Shown piece by piece: positions 5,460 to 9,292 of a stretch of 9,292 bases of DNA. Numbering within the stretch: position 1 is the stretch's first letter; each line of letters begins with the position of its first letter. The DNA is from Acidobacteriota bacterium (GTDB lineage Bacteria > Acidobacteriota > Terriglobia > Terriglobales > Acidobacteriaceae), in assembly GCA_025353435.1 (NCBI GenBank), contig JANXQR010000659.1:1-9292 (forward strand), in the 5' to 3' direction. The translations under genes were made by a program, and so were the position numbers. The notes beneath the pieces were generated by a model. The model ran no database searches, was not told the origin of the DNA, and was given only the letters and a program-made list of their open reading frames with translations.

Positions 5460-5545
5460 CTCGCCACGCTTAGTCGGCAGCGGGTATGAACACGGAAGAG
5501 CCCGAATCAACAGATGAGTACTGTTTATAGGAATCGGAGCCGTCA

Positions 5546-5992
5546 ATGAGCAGCGTACAAATCGAGCAGACGAGCTATGAGATGCCCCCGCAGGAGGGGA
5601 TCAGCATCGCGCATTTTCTCACCGTCGCCAACATCGAGCGATCGGCTCGCTACTACGAAACGGTCTTCGGCGCTCGCATTCTGAGCCTGGGTGACGGCAA
5701 CGCGCCTGCGTACCTTCAACTCGCGAATATCTGGATGATTTTGAACGTAGGGGGCGGGCCGACACCGGACAAGCCGACGGTAACGCTCAGCGTTCCCGAC
5801 CCGAATCACATCAACAGCTTCTTGAATATCCGCGTTGCGGATATCCAAGCGTGCTATGAATTATGGAAAAGTCGGGGAGCGGAGTTCATTACGGAGCCGA
5901 TTCCCAAGTACGGCGAGATTCGCTGCTATCTCCGCGATCCTGACGGTTATATTATCGAAGTCGGACAGAGCACCGATCTCACCTACGGTTGA
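5546..5992 (+). CDS. VOC/glyoxalase-fold (glyoxalase/bleomycin-resistance) family protein
   Basis: A 148-residue soluble protein with the two-module VOC pattern. Module one is ISIAHFLTVANIERSARYYETVFGARIL (19–46), with the potential metal ligand H23. Module two is NIRVADIQACYELWKSRGAEFITEP (94–118), ending RCYLRDPDGYIIEVGQ (126–141) with E138, the usual last metal ligand. The length fits a single-domain VOC protein. The family covers glyoxalase I, extradiol dioxygenases, fosfomycin/bleomycin resistance proteins and methylmalonyl-CoA epimerase; the substrate here cannot be told. GGAG at 5536–5539, six bases before ATG, supports the start. The gene stands alone: repeats lie upstream and the P460 gene downstream has its own promoter. 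Confidence 0.87.
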   Translation: MSSVQIEQTSYEMPPQEGISIAHFLTVANIERSARYYETVFGARILSLGDGNAPAYLQLANIWMILNVGGGPTPDKPTVTLSVPDPNHINSFLNIRVADIQACYELWKSRGAEFITEPIPKYGEIRCYLRDPDGYIIEVGQSTDLTYG

Positions 5993-6091
5993 CGTTCAGG
6001 CCGGATGGCGTGCGGATCTAAACACTGACGAATCTCCGATTAGTGACTGCTAGTGAGTCCGTGGGGCGTTTCGCTTGGAGTCTGACTTAAT

Positions 6092-6100
6092 TGCTATAGT
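6092..6100 (+). promoter_or_regulatory. Extended −10 promoter of the P460 gene
   Basis: TGC-TATAGT matches an extended −10 (TGnTATAAT, one mismatch). TTGGAG at 6075–6080 is only 14 bp upstream, so the −35 is poor. A start near 6107 would leave a 48-nt leader with the hairpin at 6123–6138. Confidence 0.5.
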
Positions 6101-6122
6101 TCGAGACGCACATCAATCGGGC

Positions 6123-6146
6123 CCAGGAACTTTCCTGGATAAGGAG
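6123..6146 (+). promoter_or_regulatory. Hairpin abutting the Shine-Dalgarno of the P460 gene
   Basis: CCAGGA-ACTT-TCCTGG (6123–6138) is a 6-bp stem with a 4-base loop. After two bases comes AAGGAG (6141–6146), eight bases from ATG 6155. The geometry equals that before the secreted-protein gene at 3881, with unrelated stem sequence. Confidence 0.6.
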
Positions 6147-6154
6147 AACTCACC

Positions 6155-6760
6155 ATGTCCGGACTTTTGACGAAATCTGTGGCGCAACAACAAGATCAGA
6201 AGATAGAAAAACGCACCTTCGTGAAGCGTATCGCCGGCTTTACCGTCCTTGCGACGGTCGTGGCGGTGCTCGCCGTCCCTGTCGACGGGGCCGGTAACGC
6301 GCAGGACAAGTACTCGCTGAAATCGCCGAGCGGAATCCCATTCTTCGACTTCAGGGGATACGAAGACTGGTCCGTGGTCTCTACCGCTAAGACCGACGTA
6401 CTCAAGGCAATTGTTGCTAATCCGGCCATGATCAAGGCATATAAGGCCGGTGTTCCTGGCGGCGGTCAGACTTTCCCGGAGGGCTCCAAGATCGTAAAGA
6501 TCCAGTGGAAGACGAAGAAGAGCACCGAGGCTCCTTTCGATGTGGATGTGCCAGACGTCCTTGCCCAGGTCTTTGTCATGGAGAAGGACACCAAGAGGTT
6601 TTCGAAAAACGGTGGAAGCTGGGGATACGCTGTGTTCAACTACGACGCTGCATCTGACAAGTTCACGCCTGATCCCAAAAGTCTCTCAAACTGCGGAAAC
6701 GCGTGCCATACGGCCGTGAAGGGGAAGGACTACATCTTCCACCCCTATCAGAAGCGTTGA
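6155..6760 (+). CDS. Cytochrome P460-family periplasmic protein
   Basis: A 201-residue exported protein. A basic stretch (EKRTFVKR, 18–25) and hydrophobic core (27–42) form a signal peptide or anchor. The mature domain follows the P460 layout: FFDFRGYEDWSVVS (63–76), IVANPAMIKAYKAG (86–99), FPEGSKIVKIQWKTKK (107–122), VFVMEKDTKRF and GGSWGYAVFNYD (139–164), then SNCGNACHTAVKGKDYIFHPYQKR (178–201). The haem motif is C180-GNA-C184-H185, i.e. CxxxCH instead of CxxCH. Characterised P460s hold a c-haem with an extra lysine crosslink and oxidise hydroxylamine or bind NO. One of the lysines at 112–119 is the likely counterpart, by position only. No nitrification genes are nearby, so NO/stress handling or another role is possible. 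Confidence 0.85.
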   Translation: MSGLLTKSVAQQQDQKIEKRTFVKRIAGFTVLATVVAVLAVPVDGAGNAQDKYSLKSPSGIPFFDFRGYEDWSVVSTAKTDVLKAIVANPAMIKAYKAGVPGGGQTFPEGSKIVKIQWKTKKSTEAPFDVDVPDVLAQVFVMEKDTKRFSKNGGSWGYAVFNYDAASDKFTPDPKSLSNCGNACHTAVKGKDYIFHPYQKR

Positions 6761-6838
6761 ACCGCGACCGCCTTCTACGTCAAAAACCCGGCGCTGTAAC
6801 ATTTAATTGAAAACTGCCTTAGGGAAGGACTGCAGTGT

Positions 6839-6872
6839 GCGGACCGGTCCTGAGAAACGCCCCAGGGTCCGC
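6839..6872. repeat. 7-bp inverted repeat in the P460–folD gap
   Basis: GCGGACC (6839–6845) pairs perfectly with GGTCCGC (6866–6872), with an inner CTG/CAG (6850–6852 with 6863–6865). It lies 78 bp past the P460 stop and has no T-run, so it is a weak terminator candidate. The rest of the 288-bp gap (6761–7048) contains no gene; it should hold the folD promoter, which I could not place. Confidence 0.4.
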
Positions 6873-7015
6873 GAGCATTTCTGGAATGACGCAAAATCGC
6901 CAATGCGCTTGCCGGCGCCTCGGTCAGCAGGCGCACTCTTCTCAAACGTTGAGCACGAAGCAAATCCGAACCAGGCTTAAATCCGATCCGCACCGCACTC
7001 ACCAATCGCCCTCAA

Positions 7016-7045
7016 CCCTTCAGGCGATACGATAAACCTGAGGGA
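7016..7045 (+). promoter_or_regulatory. Stem that can hide the folD Shine-Dalgarno
   Basis: CCCT-t-CAGG (7016–7024) can pair with CCTGAGGG (7037–7044) around a 12-base loop, covering the ribosome site AGGGA (7041–7045), which is only three bases from ATG 7049. CCCTCA (7009–7014) is a second possible partner for the same bases. This could dampen or regulate folD translation. It is not a known THF riboswitch as far as I can tell. Confidence 0.4.
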
Positions 7046-7048
7046 ACG

Positions 7049-7963
7049 ATGCCGAAGATTCTCGACGGTGCGGCCATCGCCGCGCAGATCAAGCAGGAAG
7101 TTGCTGAAGAAGTAAAACGCCTCGCCGATCAGGGCGTGCGCCCCGGCCTCGCCGCGGTGCTTGTGGGCCATGTGCCCGCGTCAGAAATCTACGTGCGCAA
7201 CAAGGTGCAGACCTGCGCCGAACTCGGCCTCTTCAGCGAACTCATTACGCCTCCCGACACCGTCACCACCGAAGACCTCTTCGACCTGGTCTCTTCGCTG
7301 AACAGCCGCGACGACATAGACGGCATCCTTATCCAGTTGCCGCTGCCCAAACACGTCGACGCCAAGTTTCTGCTCGACGCAGTCTCCCCAGCGAAAGACG
7401 TGGACGGATTCCACCCTATCAATGCCGGCCGCCTGCAGGCCGGACGCCCCGCGCTCGCCCCCTGCACCCCCGCCGGCGTTATCGAAATCCTCAAGCGCAG
7501 CGGCATTCCCATCAGCGGCCAAAATGCCGTAGTCGTCGGCCGCAGCGACATCGTCGGCAAGCCCGCCGCCATGCTGCTCCTCCACGAGAACGCCACCGTC
7601 ACAATCTGCCACTCCAAGACTCGCGACCTCGCCGAAGTAACCCGCCAGGCCGACATACTCGTCGCCGCCATCGGTCGCCCCGGCTTCATCACCCCCGAGA
7701 TGGTCAAGCCCGGCGCGGTCATCATCGACGTCGGCATTAACCGCATCGACACCCGCGAAGACTTTGACCGCTTCTTCGCCGGCAACGCCAAGCGCGAAGC
7801 CGCATTTGCCAAGCGCGGATCCGTCATCGTCGGCGACGTCCATCCCGCCGCTTTCGAAGTATCGAGCGCCTACACCCCAGTCCCCGGCGGCGTCGGCCTC
7901 CTCACCATCGCCATGCTCATGTCCAACACCGTCCGCGCCGCCAAAATGCGCCGGGGCCTATAG
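7049..7963 (+). CDS. folD: Methylenetetrahydrofolate dehydrogenase / methenyltetrahydrofolate cyclohydrolase
   Basis: A 304-residue bifunctional cytosolic enzyme that converts 5,10-methylene-THF to 5,10-methenyl-THF (NADP+-dependent) and then to 10-formyl-THF, feeding purine and initiator formyl-Met synthesis. The family signatures are intact: VGHVPASEIYVRNK (39–52), with Y48 and catalytic K52; DGILIQLPLP (91–100), with Q96; KDVDGFHPINAGRL (116–129), with D118; the Rossmann GRSDIVGKP (164–172); and PVPGGVGLLTIAML (278–290). Between the NAD(P)-site strand DVGINR (227–232) and GDVHPAAFE (262–270) lies an insert of roughly 20 residues (TREDFDRFFAGNAKREAAFAKRG) not in the E. coli-type enzyme. It raises the length above the usual 280–295. 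coaE follows after 3 bp, so the two are almost certainly co-transcribed. Confidence 0.97.
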   Translation: MPKILDGAAIAAQIKQEVAEEVKRLADQGVRPGLAAVLVGHVPASEIYVRNKVQTCAELGLFSELITPPDTVTTEDLFDLVSSLNSRDDIDGILIQLPLPKHVDAKFLLDAVSPAKDVDGFHPINAGRLQAGRPALAPCTPAGVIEILKRSGIPISGQNAVVVGRSDIVGKPAAMLLLHENATVTICHSKTRDLAEVTRQADILVAAIGRPGFITPEMVKPGAVIIDVGINRIDTREDFDRFFAGNAKREAAFAKRGSVIVGDVHPAAFEVSSAYTPVPGGVGLLTIAMLMSNTVRAAKMRRGL

Positions 7964-7966
7964 CCG

Positions 7967-8692
7967 ATGCTGCGAGTTGGCCTTACCGGCGGCCTCGGAA
8001 GCGGCAAGAGCACAGTCGCTGCGATCCTGCGTGAACTCGGCGCCCACGTCATTGAAGCCGATGCGCTAGGCCGAACCCTCATGGAGCCGGGTCACACGGT
8101 CTACGACCAGATCGTCCGCGTCTTCGGCTCTCAAGTTGTGAACCCTGACGGCACCTTGAATCGCCCCCGCCTCGCCGAACTGGCCTTCGCCGGCGGACGC
8201 CTCAATGAACTCAACGCCATCGTCCACCCCGCCGTAATTGAAGAACAGAAGCGCTGGATGGCCGACGTATTTGCCCGCGATCCGAACGCCGTCGCCGTGG
8301 TCGAGTCGGCGCTGGACTTCGAGGTGGAGCGCGATGCAATCGCTCGTGGCGAGCAGGAAAGTGTTCTGGCCGACTGGCGCCACCGCTTCGACCGCATAGT
8401 CCTTCTGACTGCCCCGGACGAGCTCAAGATCGCACGCTACGTAGCCCGCGTCTCTGCCGACCCCGCGCGCCGCGGAGCCGCCATCGCCGACGCCCGCATG
8501 CGCCTGGCCAAGCAAATGCCCGACGCCGAAAAGGCCGCCCGCGCCGATTTTGTTATCCCGAACACCGCCGACCTTGCCAGCCTCCGGAAGCAGGTCGCAG
8601 CTGTCTGGGAGCGCCTCAAGACCGAAAGCGGCAACGCCGAGTCCAACAACGCCCAGAGCAACAACGCGCCGATCTCCGGTTCATTAGAATAG
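7967..8692 (+). CDS. coaE: Dephospho-CoA kinase
   Basis: A 241-residue P-loop kinase catalysing the last step of CoA synthesis (ATP-dependent 3'-phosphorylation of dephospho-CoA). Walker A is GGLGSGKST (8–16). EADALGR (30–36) is the substrate-site region (usually DAD). IVHPAV (85–90) and the lid/C-terminal signature RMRLAKQMPDAEKAARADFVIPN (177–199) follow. The usual 'PLLFE' after the 'HP' helix is replaced by ESALDFEVERDAIARGEQESVLADW (113–137), a longer and more charged segment. The C-terminal about 20 residues are an Asn/Ser-rich tail made by a 15-bp DNA repeat and are probably disordered; the enzyme is commonly about 200 residues. ATG is 3 bp after the folD stop, with no clear Shine-Dalgarno of its own, so translational coupling is likely. 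Confidence 0.95.
   Translation: MLRVGLTGGLGSGKSTVAAILRELGAHVIEADALGRTLMEPGHTVYDQIVRVFGSQVVNPDGTLNRPRLAELAFAGGRLNELNAIVHPAVIEEQKRWMADVFARDPNAVAVVESALDFEVERDAIARGEQESVLADWRHRFDRIVLLTAPDELKIARYVARVSADPARRGAAIADARMRLAKQMPDAEKAARADFVIPNTADLASLRKQVAAVWERLKTESGNAESNNAQSNNAPISGSLE
8633..8668 (+). repeat. 15-bp tandem repeat in the coaE 3' end
   Basis: AACGCCGAGTCCAAC (8633–8647), AACGCCCAGAGCAAC (8648–8662) and a partial third unit, AACGCG, encode the NAESN-NAQSN-NA tail. Such in-frame repeats expand and contract easily, which may explain the extra C-terminal residues. Confidence 0.6.
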
Positions 8693-8712
8693 AAGGAAAC
8701 CTGCTTGCGGCT

Positions 8713-8738
8713 GCAGCGGGCCATCCCCGCAGCGGGCC
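8713..8738 (+). repeat. 10-bp direct repeat in the coaE–protease gap
   Basis: GCAGCGGGCC occurs at 8713–8722 and 8729–8738. The 79-bp gap has no convincing terminator or promoter, so read-through from coaE into the protease gene is possible. Confidence 0.45.
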
Positions 8739-8771
8739 TCAACATTTCAGAAAGGTCTGCCAGAGAAGAGT

Positions 8772-9292
8772 ATGAAGATGCGAAAGCTACTTATGGTGGT
8801 TGTGCTGGTGGGCGGTTTCTGGTTCGTCACTGCCTACTTCTCCCCGGATCTTAAGCATCTTTCCCTGATCAGCGGGCACGCTGCCTCGTCGACCCTCGAA
8901 CTAACCGAAGCCCATGCCGCCCCCGTCTACGACGCCGAAGAGCAGAACAACATCGCGGTCTACAAGCGCGTGCTGCCGTCGGTGGTCAACATTACCTCGA
9001 ACGCCCTGGTGTTCAACTTCTTCCTCGGCTCGGTGCCGCAACAGGGCCAGGGCTCTGGGTTTATCCTCGACAAGTCCGGCCACGTTTTGACCAACTACCA
9101 TGTGGTTGAAAATGCCAACCGCGGAGTCGAGGTCCAGCTCAGCAACAAGCACAAATACACAGCCAAGGTGATTGGCACGGACCGCCTTCACGACCTGGCT
9201 CTTCTTCAGATTGACGCACCCAACCTGCAGGCGGTGACGCTGGCCGACTCGACCGACCTTTCCGTGGGGCAGAAGGTTTACGCCATCGGCAA
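8772..9292 (+). CDS. HtrA/DegP-like trypsin-fold serine protease, 5' part
   Basis: The frame is open from ATG 8772 to the window edge (173 codons), so the gene is incomplete. The start MKMRKLL followed by a hydrophobic run (about 5–23) is a signal peptide or membrane anchor. Then come a linker and the protease domain: NNIAVYKRVLPSVVNITS (59–76), QGQGSGFILDKSGHVLTNYHVVENA (91–115) with catalytic H110, and VIGTDRLHDLALLQID (133–148) with catalytic D141. The stretch SVGQKVYAIG (164–173) is the family segment just before the serine motif. The catalytic Ser and any PDZ domain lie beyond the window. Known family members act in the envelope in protein quality control and signal cleavage. The ribosome site is weak (AGAGAAGAG directly before ATG). 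It lies 79 bp after coaE in the same direction, possibly as the last gene of the folD operon. Confidence 0.92.
   Translation, partial: MKMRKLLMVVVLVGGFWFVTAYFSPDLKHLSLISGHAASSTLELTEAHAAPVYDAEEQNNIAVYKRVLPSVVNITSNALVFNFFLGSVPQQGQGSGFILDKSGHVLTNYHVVENANRGVEVQLSNKHKYTAKVIGTDRLHDLALLQIDAPNLQAVTLADSTDLSVGQKVYAIG

Larger units (their letters stand above)
4832..5545. other. 714-bp gene-free stretch rich in inverted repeats
   Basis: No ORF here has a credible start, ribosome site or protein-like composition. From left to right it carries a long hairpin (4855–4923), two REP-like elements (4925–4976, 5113–5160), a 9-bp stem with outer arms (5219–5261), a CCGGTG cluster (5365–5410) and a 14-bp palindrome (5446–5459). 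It also holds an AGCAC/GTGCT pair (5280–5284 with 5296–5300). The density of short repeats suggests a landing zone for extragenic repeat elements. The promoter of the next gene should lie near the right end, but I see no clear hexamers. Confidence 0.65.

Noticed and set aside
5313..5546. Minus-strand open frame of 77 codons
   Set aside because: No SD, no recognisable pattern, and it covers repeat-rich intergenic DNA.
7181..7843. Two long minus-strand frames opposite folD
   Set aside because: Low-complexity shadows; folD on the plus strand has every family motif.
1..9292. CRISPR array, tRNA/rRNA genes, insertion sequences
   Set aside because: No regularly spaced identical repeats, no tRNA cloverleaf and no transposase-like frame were found on either strand.

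Overview
The window reads as chromosome from a moderately GC-rich Gram-negative bacterium, most likely a member of the Acidobacteriota (Terriglobia-like). This is inferred from several signs: the folD–coaE–HtrA-type protease order, short secreted proteins of kinds common in that phylum, and intergenic repeats of the 'TCATCC(C/T)GAG..GAAGCG..GGACCTGC' type. No rRNA, tRNA, CRISPR array or transposase was found. The organism assignment is not proven.

Left part (1–3540). A minus-strand gene for a small membrane-anchored coiled-coil protein (174–809) is broken by two frameshifts. Divergent from it is a 365-residue polytopic polyferredoxin of the NapH/CcoG/YccM type (980–2077), with a possible Crp/Fnr-type dyad upstream. 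It converges on a gene for a secreted protein of unknown function (2119–2748, minus); a 9-bp inverted repeat at the junction may be a terminator. Next comes a short AraC-type regulator with only the DNA-binding domain (3091–3540).

Middle part (3541–6760). An information-rich, non-coding 340 bp lies between the AraC-type gene and a gene for a secreted six-cysteine protein (3881–4831). It holds three CCTWAGTC direct repeats spaced 55 and 66 bp, a sigma70-like promoter, and a leader with mutually exclusive and pseudoknot-capable pairings. A small hairpin abuts the Shine-Dalgarno sequence. After that gene comes a 714-bp gene-free stretch packed with inverted repeats: a 20-bp perfect hairpin with an extra outer stem, two REP-like elements, a 9-bp stem with outer arms, and a 14-bp palindrome. 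Then come a VOC/glyoxalase-fold protein (5546–5992) and a cytochrome P460-family protein with a CxxxCH haem motif (6155–6760). The P460 gene has its own extended −10 promoter and the same hairpin-next-to-SD layout as the six-cysteine protein gene.

Right part (6761–9292). A housekeeping block follows: folD (one-carbon/folate metabolism), coaE (last step of CoA synthesis) 3 bp behind it, and the 5' part of an HtrA/DegP-like trypsin-fold protease that runs off the window. The folD Shine-Dalgarno can fold into a local stem.

The most promising places for something undescribed are the AraC-to-secreted-protein regulatory region with its leader RNA (about 3596–3880) and the large intergenic hairpin at 4855–4923. 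No multi-gene defence or biosynthetic system is visible.
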